From: CAYRFF01 sp964436125
GTDB lineage: Bacteria > Bacteroidota > Bacteroidia > Chitinophagales > Saprospiraceae
Assembly (NCBI GenBank): GCA_964436125.1
Contig: CAYTBT010000003.1
Coordinates: forward strand, 1 to 64,000
Length of the DNA stretch: 64,000 nt
Direction: 5' to 3'
The position numbers and the translations under genes were made by a program. Under the pieces are notes generated by a model. The model was given only the letters and a program-made list of their open reading frames with translations. It did no database searches and had not been told where the DNA came from. Below, piece by piece: positions 55,801-63,338 of this stretch; the stretch's first letter is position 1, and each line of letters begins with the position of its first letter.

Positions 55801-58800
55801 GGAAGAGTCATAAAAAATCCACTCTCGCCGGCTTCCACGGTTTCAGCCATTAAAACATTGGCATTTTTATCATAGATAATGGCATAAATCTGCCATTCTT
55901 GCGGTCGCAATACCTTTACTTCCACTTTCTCACCCGGTTTATAGGTCTCTTTATTGAGAACTACATCGAGCTCATCCGCATGGATAAATGGATTATCATA
56001 ATCCAATACGCTGAATACAAGCGATCTACTTACTGCATCTTTAAGGGTCAATTCAAGCTTGTAGATGCCCGGTTTCAAGTCATTAAAGTCCATTTCCTTG
56101 CCTCCTTCGGGAACATGGATACTTGCACTTTTCACTTCTTTTCCTTCTTTCCAGTGCAGGGGATTATAGGATTTACCGAAAGACAGAAATGGAAATTCAC
56201 CTTGAAATTTATCCCTTGTGGCAAGAATGGTATCGGGCAATTCCCAGTAGCGCTCCATGTAAATCTCCTCCGGTGGAATAAGTTCCGTGAGAACGAATTT
56301 TCCACTGGTCGCTACTCCTTTACCTGCGGAATTCTGAGCCTGAATAGTAAAACTCTGGTCTGCATTCTCAAGAGATCTCTGACTAAAGCCTTTTACATCA
56401 ATCATAAGAGCTTTGGTACCCACGATAAGCCTCATTTCCTTACTATGAGTTTCACCGGCCTGATCACTTACCGTAACTCGTATTTCGTACAGGAAGCTCC
56501 GATCCTGCTCTATCTCCAGTTCACTGGCATCAAACTGGATCTTCTGAGAATATTTCCCTGCATTGTCAGTGCGGATAAGCGTATCGAGAATACGCTTCCC
56601 TCCATCGTCCAAGGGCGGGAACCAATAATAACAATACGGAATCCGATATTCCTTGCGGGTAACCGTAATGTGGACATTTGCGGAAGCTATAGGATAACCG
56701 GCATAAGCCTCAGCGGTCCCGTGAATAATCGTCGATTCTCCCAGTGTTAATTTACTTGAAGGTTTATTGATTGTAACCTGAAACTTCGGTCGCTTATATT
56801 CCTCGACCTGAATAGATTGAAACCCATCATTATGTGCCGTACGAATTGTATAAGTCCCCGGCAATCCCACGGAAGGCAAGGCAAATGAACCGGTGACTGC
56901 TCCATAATCATCGGTGGTGAGATGAACTGAAGAAACTTTTTCGCCATTCAGGTTAAATAAGGTAAATGTGAGCTGCTTATCGCTGACAATATGTGTGTTT
57001 TCATCAATGCCACGGCTGGCAATTGCCTTAAAATATACCATCTGACCGGGACGATAGATGGATCGATCAGTAAAAATATGAATTTGGATACGCTCATTCA
57101 GCGGGCGTTCATAATGAGAAATCCAGTATCTTTCTGTGATATAAATATCCTCTCCATCTTGAATATGTGCACGGTATCCATCGTGCCTTCCATAAGGGAA
57201 GTTAACAATCCCGGCTTTATCACTTGTTTTACGGAAAATACGATCATTATCATTGTAGCTTATTTGATGGATAGTCACTTCGGCATCAGAAACAGGCAAT
57301 CCATCACTCCGATTCAGTACACGCAATTTCCCTTCGCCTATGACAAGTGCATTCATATCGCTTACCTGCACAAGCGCATAGCTCCGCAATTCAGGTTTTC
57401 CGTAAATCGACTGTGCTTCTGCCGCAACCAGGTATAAGCCGTAATCCATTCCCGGCAAAATAAGCTCTGCAGTATGAGACCTGTAAGATGGAATAAGTGG
57501 CAAGTCCTCCTCTAGTTTATAGACTTTTTCCCCACGGCCGATGTAATCCTTTATATCTCCGCTGCGGAATTCCCGGTGATTATCGATAGTATTAGGCAAT
57601 CGATAAGTTGTAAAGGATAATTTATCAACATTTTTATAGTTTAGCTTGACGAGGAATCCTTGTTCATAGCCATACTGTGCTTCAAGGTCTATACTCAGAC
57701 TCGCTTTTGCTTCCTGCTTTTTCTCAGCTTCCGCAAATGCCCCGAGCTCTTCCCCACGATATTCCTCGATTATTCTATCGTAATAATCTCTGTGTGTTCC
57801 ATAAAGTGAATCAATAGCATGTGGATCATTTTTATATTGTGCCAGGTCGTATTCAGAGCTATAATTCTTTATGAACTGCGATAAAATATACACTTGTGCC
57901 TTCCCCGAAAAATTTTCTCGACTTAAACGACGTAAAGCGTGAAAGAACAGACTTTCCTTATCGGCATTCTGTGAAGCTTTTTTCGCGTATTCCAGCCTTG
58001 CAACTTCAGTGCGCGCAAGGGCAAGTTCTGCGTCTTTATCCTGAAGATACCGAAGGTATTCTTGCATAAAATGAAGCATATAGGTATCGGTATCCGATGT
58101 ATCTGCCGGTATATTCATTGCAAGAAATTCCTGCCTTTCGGCAAATAATTGTTCGGAACTATACAGTGGATTGGAGGAAACTGATGTTATCGCATTAAAA
58201 CTCGATTGAAAATCAGTGATAAAGTTCTGAGCAACAAGGTCGTATAATGTAGGACTGAATCCGATATTCTTCCAGGGAGAGACAAGTTTTGAAACTTCGC
58301 TCAATGATGTTTTTTTCAGGCTCGGCTCCTCCAATGCTTTCCGATAAAGTCTAAATGCTTCATTCTGTAATTCACCGAGTGACCAGTCTTTATATGAACC
58401 TGCTGTGTTTCTGACAATATCATCATCCACTTTACGGAAACGATATCGACGTGCATAGTTTAAGTACAGTTGAGCAAGGATTAAGCGGTTAAATGCCAGT
58501 CGGATACCTTTTTCTTCTGCTACGTTCTCCCGGTAATTCTCGATAAGTGTTTCCCAGTCAACGGAATGTGTCTTGTGTTCTTGAATGAAAGCAAGCTTGT
58601 ATTCCGAGAGTATTTCATGGTCAATCAGGCCTTTTGAAACGGCGACTTCATGAATCTTGTGTAGTAATTTAGACAATTCTTCGTAATGCTTGATATTTTC
58701 AAGGCTATCGGCTTTATGCCAGAGGGTTTCGAGTTTAGTGCTATCCGCTGTCATGGAATAATCATTTAAATTCAGGTTTCCCGTATCCTTTCCGGGGAAA

Positions 58801-58847
58801 CCGATGAAGAACTGTAAAAGTGTAAATACTAGGACATTGATGTACAT
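52881..58847 (-). CDS. Alpha-2-macroglobulin-like protein without thioester
   Basis: 1988 residues with a short N-terminal signal-like stretch. An alpha-helical N-terminal part (about 40-380) is followed by MG-type beta domains (IHIFTDRSIYRPGQMVYFKA is the MG2 signature at about 580-600) and a C-terminal helical A2M complement domain (LNRAQRSDGSWPWI). The thioester CxEQ is absent: the expected segment reads AMPAALSDDKIITSLMQN. It may be a protease trap or envelope-associated protein, as in YfhM-type proteins. Two exact 13-mers lie in the N-terminal half. Confidence 0.87.
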   Translation of the reverse strand: MYINVLVFTLLQFFIGFPGKDTGNLNLNDYSMTADSTKLETLWHKADSLENIKHYEELSKLLHKIHEVAVSKGLIDHEILSEYKLAFIQEHKTHSVDWETLIENYRENVAEEKGIRLAFNRLILAQLYLNYARRYRFRKVDDDIVRNTAGSYKDWSLGELQNEAFRLYRKALEEPSLKKTSLSEVSKLVSPWKNIGFSPTLYDLVAQNFITDFQSSFNAITSVSSNPLYSSEQLFAERQEFLAMNIPADTSDTDTYMLHFMQEYLRYLQDKDAELALARTEVARLEYAKKASQNADKESLFFHALRRLSRENFSGKAQVYILSQFIKNYSSEYDLAQYKNDPHAIDSLYGTHRDYYDRIIEEYRGEELGAFAEAEKKQEAKASLSIDLEAQYGYEQGFLVKLNYKNVDKLSFTTYRLPNTIDNHREFRSGDIKDYIGRGEKVYKLEEDLPLIPSYRSHTAELILPGMDYGLYLVAAEAQSIYGKPELRSYALVQVSDMNALVIGEGKLRVLNRSDGLPVSDAEVTIHQISYNDNDRIFRKTSDKAGIVNFPYGRHDGYRAHIQDGEDIYITERYWISHYERPLNERIQIHIFTDRSIYRPGQMVYFKAIASRGIDENTHIVSDKQLTFTLFNLNGEKVSSVHLTTDDYGAVTGSFALPSVGLPGTYTIRTAHNDGFQSIQVEEYKRPKFQVTINKPSSKLTLGESTIIHGTAEAYAGYPIASANVHITVTRKEYRIPYCYYWFPPLDDGGKRILDTLIRTDNAGKYSQKIQFDASELEIEQDRSFLYEIRVTVSDQAGETHSKEMRLIVGTKALMIDVKGFSQRSLENADQSFTIQAQNSAGKGVATSGKFVLTELIPPEEIYMERYWELPDTILATRDKFQGEFPFLSFGKSYNPLHWKEGKEVKSASIHVPEGGKEMDFNDLKPGIYKLELTLKDAVSRSLVFSVLDYDNPFIHADELDVVLNKETYKPGEKVEVKVLRPQEWQIYAIIYDKNANVLMAETVEAGESGFFMTLPDEEGDVRVLLYTLQHGRVRSSSQNISVVNPAHNYHIEVVKIDSIVKPGASLKWTFRLVDGNGNPVRAAGLATLYDSSLDALKMHKWKAQLRYSYVDRLRFQNVNKRLASVYTDYDNTTYGGAMIWQFPSLSPILDSHLVGLYQNYRMGGIVEMHSMRPGAVDRRMVQDEDRELVYEKAISTEGVEGAEGEKEDRTEEIRENLSELVLFDGSIRTDENGEFTLDFTMNEALTEWKLMLMTYDKQLYTASLTESVITQKNLMVQEQFPRFFREGDNMLLAATIIRTDGIEGKGSVSLHFTDAITGENVDSLFKLQPIEEFTIGSSGQTVVKWAIEIPGVDKVPAVKYVLSVEMGDKSDAVTSSLPLVTNRKFITETVPLFTPAESTRTYAFEDYAEKTASQSLESFAFQLEYVPNPVWEAIKAMPAALSDDKIITSLMQNYMIRGLAMKIVDENPQIKAVYKQWQGDGDLQSNLSKNTQLKMDKLSETPWVQAARSQTDRMRRIAHLFHLEMLVQEQKASLQRLNRAQRSDGSWPWIEGGKYSSWYVTMMVLDYFADLNRMRGSAFTVDEEKVIHPAIEFIDAEFIEYWNKYLKGELQEDRRLSTMPIQYLRIRMQYDVKLPEDNASALAQIVDKLHKEWMEYPLPTMVYIGLALRNYDESIDIKSLLESVDQQLVKHEEMGAYFKGSFYYGFYAQSIPLTVAMMELFDPVKVYEPLVRQLKLFLLSNKRTNDWGQSSASMKAIYALLYYGNPIELNTERQVDIIWGGEPVSVKDSEVGTGTFSLRKSGSELNDNNYETVTIENHSDHASWGGLYWQYFEDMDAVQAGGISKEFPLSIDKNFYREVKTADGTILKAIEEGDVIDIGDEITVQINIRVDRSMDFIHVKDDRPAGTEPVDVISGFEFSSGLSYYQATRDLSSDFYMSSIAPGQYSIEYKIVASHAGTFSAGLAVAQSYYAPEMSSHSEGRVLIIKK
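53444..53456 (+). repeat. 13-mer motif variant ATTTGCGTAAGCT
   Basis: One mismatch at position 8. In the A2M-like gene in a frame giving SLRK. The 3' flank is gaaagtacc. Confidence 0.72.
56676..56688 (+). repeat. 13-mer motif ATTTGCGGAAGCT, exact
   Basis: In the minus-strand A2M-like gene, encoding ASAN. The 3' flank is ataggataacc. Confidence 0.9.
57726..57738 (-). repeat. 13-mer motif ATTTGCGGAAGCT, exact
   Basis: In the A2M-like gene on its own strand, encoding FAEA. The 3' flank gagaaaaagcag is A/T-rich. This is the last copy before the accessory region. Confidence 0.9.
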
Positions 58848-59472
58848 AATGCATAATTACGTGATAAATATGTCAGAAACTCAATATTCTCAATCATGAG
58901 TATTCTTGCTTAAAGATATAAAGTTTCCGGTCCATAATATATTGCAGAAAGTGCGTAAATAGTTCCGCATTAAGCGAATGTTAACTATAATATACATTTG
59001 AAACTCAGGATAGATCCTTAAACCACAAGTTCAGTAAAGGAATAATAAGTATGAAATTTGTGAGGGGCTTTCACCTGTCCGCCGCAGGAGGAGCTTTTTA
59101 CTATTGCGGTATCGGCGATGGGTAATCGGTTTAACAACTTTACGGAAGTGCTGAAGTGCAAATAAGGAGAGCGGCTTTACCAGGTTAAATGCATCTTGGA
59201 TGCCAATATAAATGGTCTTTCCCTTACCTTGTATTGTTCCAAATTGAAAATGCCTGCTTTTTTGCGGATTCCGTGACATCCCTGGTTCAGGGCTGTCCGA
59301 CCGGAGGAAGGATGGTATCTAAATGGTTTGGCGGCTTGACGCAGTGCGGGGCAATCGAAGCTCTTCCGTTCGGCTAATGTAGAAAAGTTGATAGAAGTAC
59401 ACAAGTTCAATTTTGTACTTCAGTCCCGCTATTGCAAAACTGCTTGTTGGCAGTTGCCATTCGCTTATTTAT
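58848..59472. other. Non-coding stretch, possibly a dispersed repeat or attC-like site (625 bp)
   Basis: No convincing gene; the short frames here look like chance. From about 59280 to 59460 the sequence resembles non-coding tails I associate with gene-cassette or dispersed repeats in Bacteroidota: an 8-base inverted repeat GAAGTACA (59394-59401) / TGTACTTC (59414-59421), then gtcccgctattgcaaaact. It lies right after the 3' end of the truncated hydrolase. This reading is an inference. Confidence 0.35.
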
Positions 59473-59837
59473 TCAAATATTTAAATTATTTATGTCCTTT
59501 CCGACAATTGACAAGGCATTATTGAATTGATGGTCACCGTGATCAATGACTCTAAATTTTGCTCTGATTATTTTTTCCTTATAGTAGTATAAATGGGAAA
59601 GCGGTATTTCATCATCATCTTTAGCGTGATAAAAATAAACAGGCACCGCTTCAGGTAAATTTTGGGTAAAATTATCTTTTAGTCTTAAGCCTTTTATCCA
59701 ATCTTCATTACCACTCCAAAAAGGGGTTGCAATGAGAAATATTCCATTCAATTTATTTGGGACAGTATTTTCAGATAAGTATTTTAATATCATAGAAGCT
59801 CCAAAAGAATGGCCGACTAAAATTAAACTATCCATAC
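59473..59837 (-). pseudogene. Alpha/beta hydrolase (RBBP9/YdeN-like), 5' end removed by IS
   Basis: The remaining 121 residues keep the nucleophile in LILVGHSFGAS, Asp in HAKDDDEIPL and His in DHGDHQFNN. The N-terminal strands before the nucleophile are missing: the frame enters the IS inverted repeat at 59838. Serine hydrolase of unknown substrate, probably inactive. Confidence 0.75.
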
Positions 59838-61174
59838 CACACCTGTCCAAAACGTTTAAAAATGTGACATGATTTTACCCTATATTAGGGTGAACAAAAC
59901 AACAAACCATGTCACAGACGAAATATACGCTTTTTTCACAGATTTTAAGCTATTTAGATCGCACAAGTTTCCAAAAGATAGTAAAGCGCCATAAAGGCGA
60001 CAAGCATTGCAAGGGGCTAGATAGTTGGACGCATCTAGTCGCTATGCTTTTTATGCATTTCGCCGATGTTGAGAGTCTGCGAGATATCAGTAATGGTCTT
60101 CGAAGCGCTTTGGGTAACTTAAATCATCTTGGTGTTCAAGAAGCACCTTCAAAGTCTGGTTTAAGTTACCGGAATAAACAACGGACTCACCTTATCTTTA
60201 AAGAATACTATTTTCAGATGTTGGAAAAGCTTGAGCCGTCTTTAAGAAAGCGGAGGCAGTATGCCCGCCGGTTAAAGCGACAGATTTTTATCATGGACTC
60301 AAGTATAATACCTTTAAGTCTATCCCTATTTGATTGGGCGAAGTATCGGACAAAGAAAGGCGCCTTTAAACTACATGCTGTCTTAGATTATGGTACACAA
60401 TTGCCTCAATATGCGGTTATAGGTCAAGGGAAGGAGCATGATATCAAAGCAGCTAAGGCTTTATCTTTCCCCGCAGAATCAGTGCTAGTCATGGATCGTG
60501 CATATGTGGATTTTGAATGGCTCTACGGATTGGACAGCACCAAAGTCTTTTTCGTCACTCGACTCAAATCCAATGCCGCTATACAAGTTGTTGAATCTTA
60601 TCTGACGGATGAAAAGTACGACCACATTTTCACTGACGAAGACATAGAGTTAATGGGAGCTTTATCCAAAGAAAAGTATCCAAAGGAGCTTCGAGTTGTC
60701 CGTGTTTGGGACGAAGAGAATCAGAAGTGCCTGCATATTCTGACGAATAATTTTACTTGGACAGCAGACACGGTCTCTCAGCTTTATAAAGCACGATGGA
60801 ACATAGAAGTCTTTTTTAAACACCTGAAACAACTTTTTAAGGTAAAGTCTTTTGTAGGGACATCAGCCAATGCAGTACGGATTCAAATGTGGTGTGCATT
60901 ACTCACCATTCTGCTGTTTCGTTATCTAGAAAATCGGGCAGAATATGCGTGGCATTTATCCAATCTTGTTGCATTTTTGCGGATAAACCTCTTAGTCAAA
61001 AGAAATTTGCAAGAATGGTTAGATAATCCCCTCCAAATCCGGGAAAAACCACCGCCTCAACCTACTCTATTTTCGCTAGAGGGGGTTTGATACAATAAAA
61101 CCTACAATTATTACCTATATTTCAGTGTTCATCCCAAAAGATTTTAAGTTTCAAAACGTTTTGGACAGGTGTGA
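59838..61174 (+). mobile_element. IS4-family insertion sequence (about 1337 bp), 20-bp perfect terminal inverted repeats
   Basis: Left end CACACCTGTCCAAAACGTTT (59838-59857) equals the reverse complement of the right end (61155-61174) over all 20 bases. One full-length transposase lies inside. The flanks differ (…atccatac / aagtgcat…), so no target duplication is visible, and each side is a truncated gene of a different family. Confidence 0.88.
59909..61090 (+). CDS. IS4-family DDE transposase (DUF4372 N-terminus)
   Basis: 393 residues, apparently intact. The N-terminal DUF4372-like helix set is FSQILSYLDRTSFQKIVKRH. Catalytic residues: Asp130 in FIMDSSI, Asp196 in LVMDRAYVD, and Glu300 within the Y-2-R-3-E-6-K signature (YKARWNIEVFFKHLK). 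The element has 20-bp terminal inverted repeats around it. It seems recently active or at least undamaged. Confidence 0.93.
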   Translation: MSQTKYTLFSQILSYLDRTSFQKIVKRHKGDKHCKGLDSWTHLVAMLFMHFADVESLRDISNGLRSALGNLNHLGVQEAPSKSGLSYRNKQRTHLIFKEYYFQMLEKLEPSLRKRRQYARRLKRQIFIMDSSIIPLSLSLFDWAKYRTKKGAFKLHAVLDYGTQLPQYAVIGQGKEHDIKAAKALSFPAESVLVMDRAYVDFEWLYGLDSTKVFFVTRLKSNAAIQVVESYLTDEKYDHIFTDEDIELMGALSKEKYPKELRVVRVWDEENQKCLHILTNNFTWTADTVSQLYKARWNIEVFFKHLKQLFKVKSFVGTSANAVRIQMWCALLTILLFRYLENRAEYAWHLSNLVAFLRINLLVKRNLQEWLDNPLQIREKPPPQPTLFSLEGV

Positions 61175-61734
61175 AGTGCATAGTTAATTCCTCTATCGAC
61201 ATTCTCCATTGTAGTGAATGATGGGGGATCCATCCCTTGAGTATTAAAACCGACAATCTTTGCTTCCTTTCCTGTACCTGTAAATCCTATTTCCGGCAAT
61301 AATCGGGGTTGATTCAATGCTATTGCATTGCCTTCATTTACTGTATTAAATACAGCATCTTGCGGTTCTCTATTTATGTTTTGAAAAATGTAATTCCGCA
61401 ATGAAATATTACTGTTGTAGGCTATGATTCCATTGGAATGATTATTTATATAGGAAAATTCACATCCGGTATGTTCACTTATTAAGTCAACGCCATTGAT
61501 TACTATTGCAGCTCTTGGTTGGGACAATGAAGCTACCATATCTCCTTCATAAACTGTGTATTTTAAACTTGAAGTAGAGTTAAACATATTACCTTTCAAT
61601 CCTAGCACTACGTTATCTTGTGAGTTCTCGCTTAAGCCTACCTTTAAGCTGTATAAATTCCTATTGAAATAATTACCGTTTAAGTTGCATTTTCCTCCCT
61701 TAATCTCCTGCCTTTCTATTGCACAATAATCTTT
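61175..61734 (-). pseudogene. Right-handed beta-helix protein fragment, truncated at both ends
   Basis: The open frame has repeated N-x-F/L-x-N-rungs (NLNGNYFNRNLYSLK, FSYINNHSNGIIAYNSNISL, NYIFQNI) typical of parallel beta-helices. There is no ATG at a plausible start: the frame opens right after a stop next to the preceding gene's end (61716), and the 3' end runs into the IS at 61174. A GTG at 61608 is the only convenient start. Both ends are probably lost. Confidence 0.6.
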
Positions 61735-63326
61735 TTACTGATTCTTCTCCTTTCCGATACGAAATTTAAATAGTAAACTCCCGGCGTGAGCCTTGGTAAT
61801 CTATATTCGATATGCTTTTGCCTTGAGTATTCCTGTACCTTTTTTAATTCTCCTTCATTACTATATAGGTTAATCTGTCCGGTAAATTGCCCAGCAAAAT
61901 TTAACTGTAACAAGCCTTCTGATTGAATCGGATTGGGTTCTATCTCTACCTTATTTTCTTTTATCTCTATGATACTTGTGGTCTCATCTATTCCCAAGGT
62001 ATCACATGGACTACCATCGATAGGTCCCAGATTATAATTCACATAAAACGGAATAGATCCTTTATTGACCAGTGGTAATGGAATACCGTTCTGTTCAAAT
62101 TCACATGCTGCCCCTTGCTTATCGGGATAATGTATCACATGCATATATTTTGTTAAATCATGTGATGCACTGATATATATCTTCCCGTCAGGTCCGATCC
62201 GTGAATTGCCAAAAAGTGAAAATCGAGGCACACCATCCTCATCGTCTATTGCCTGACTCCATCTCCCTACCGTATCGCCTTTAAGATACCAATTATCTTC
62301 TTGTACCGGAAATTGAATAATTTTCGTAAATGTTATTGCATATAAATACTCTCCGTTTGGTGAAAAAACAGGTGCATTTACAAATCCATCCGAATATAGT
62401 AACACTTCCCCTTCTCTACGTTGTATTTGACCTGTACACCGATCAAAATTATACACATGCATAAATGTGCTATCTCTATCAAACATATTTTCCGATGGAT
62501 TATAACTCGATACTCCAGATGCCAGCATGGTCCCATCTTTACTCGGCATCAGACTCCACACATTATTAGCATAGCTTGATGACCGGGCAATAAGCTCTTC
62601 ATGATGAAAATACATGCCCGTGGTATCGAGATAAAACACATAATATTTATATTCACTGGTTGCTGTCGGCGGAAAACGTGCATGACCTATTATTATCCAC
62701 CAGTCCCTGCCATTTGCGTGCCGAATAGCCACCATTGAACCTGCTTCACCACTGTACCCATCCTCATCATCTCTGATGACGATATTCTTTTTAAGAACCT
62801 TTATTTCATTGCTGAGTCCTTCTGTGATTTCGCTTTTACTTACCACTTTTACTTCAGAATAAAACAATGAATCCGTAATTCCATAAGATCTTCCATTTTC
62901 ATGAACGATACCCAGCTTACCTTTTCCAAGAGGTAAAATAACGACTGAATTCGGAATATTATTACCCCAATAATAACCCAGCTTTTCCTCAAGTGCATAG
63001 TAATTATTCCTATTTTCTGAAGGGCTAAGAGAGTCACCGCCTTCTACCAGTTGATAGTCACCGTCAAATAAATGAAATCCGTCTGTATAAAGCAGTAATT
63101 CCCCCGTCACGGGATCGCAATATGAACTGTTTGCTTCAAAAAGTAATCCATGATGTGGTACCGTGTCTATATTTACTATCCCATTTTTAGAAAAGGTAAT
63201 TTGGTTAACATTATTTCCTGTATAGGTATTTCTTCCGACCAACCAAATATTATTTGACTTCTGAGCGATGCAATTGATAGAAAAATAAGTACTAAAAAGA
63301 AAAGCTATTATCACTTGAGTTTTCAT
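61716..63326 (-). CDS. Secreted beta-propeller-like protein with T9SS sorting domain
   Basis: 536 residues. Signal peptide about 1-21 (FLFSTYFSINCIAQ), a central part with repeated DG-type blades (GELLLYTDGFHLF, GEVLLYSDGFVNAPVFSPNGEYLY), resembling N-terminal regions of gliding-motility-associated cargo. The C-terminus ITLP-type LPRLTPGVYYLNFVSERRRI-SKKIIVQ is a type A sorting domain. The product is exported by the T9SS. It starts 12 bases after the next upstream T9SS gene. Confidence 0.8.
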   Translation of the reverse strand: MKTQVIIAFLFSTYFSINCIAQKSNNIWLVGRNTYTGNNVNQITFSKNGIVNIDTVPHHGLLFEANSSYCDPVTGELLLYTDGFHLFDGDYQLVEGGDSLSPSENRNNYYALEEKLGYYWGNNIPNSVVILPLGKGKLGIVHENGRSYGITDSLFYSEVKVVSKSEITEGLSNEIKVLKKNIVIRDDEDGYSGEAGSMVAIRHANGRDWWIIIGHARFPPTATSEYKYYVFYLDTTGMYFHHEELIARSSSYANNVWSLMPSKDGTMLASGVSSYNPSENMFDRDSTFMHVYNFDRCTGQIQRREGEVLLYSDGFVNAPVFSPNGEYLYAITFTKIIQFPVQEDNWYLKGDTVGRWSQAIDDEDGVPRFSLFGNSRIGPDGKIYISASHDLTKYMHVIHYPDKQGAACEFEQNGIPLPLVNKGSIPFYVNYNLGPIDGSPCDTLGIDETTSIIEIKENKVEIEPNPIQSEGLLQLNFAGQFTGQINLYSNEGELKKVQEYSRQKHIEYRLPRLTPGVYYLNFVSERRRISKKIIVQ

Positions 63327-63338
63327 TATAAAAAATGT

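Noticed and set aside
3089..57738. The 13-mer explained by a conserved protein motif (FAEA/ASAN)
   Set aside because: The host proteins are unrelated, the word appears in both strands and at least three frames, and some copies are intergenic.
3089..57738. The 13-mer as a polar Chi or KOPS signal
   Set aside because: Eleven plus and nine minus copies without a regional switch show no strand bias in this window; a whole-genome test is still needed.
59031..59410. Small open frames as genes downstream of the truncated hydrolase
   Set aside because: Composition rich in Arg/Lys/Ser/His without domain-like pattern, overlapping each other; better seen as non-coding repeat-like DNA.
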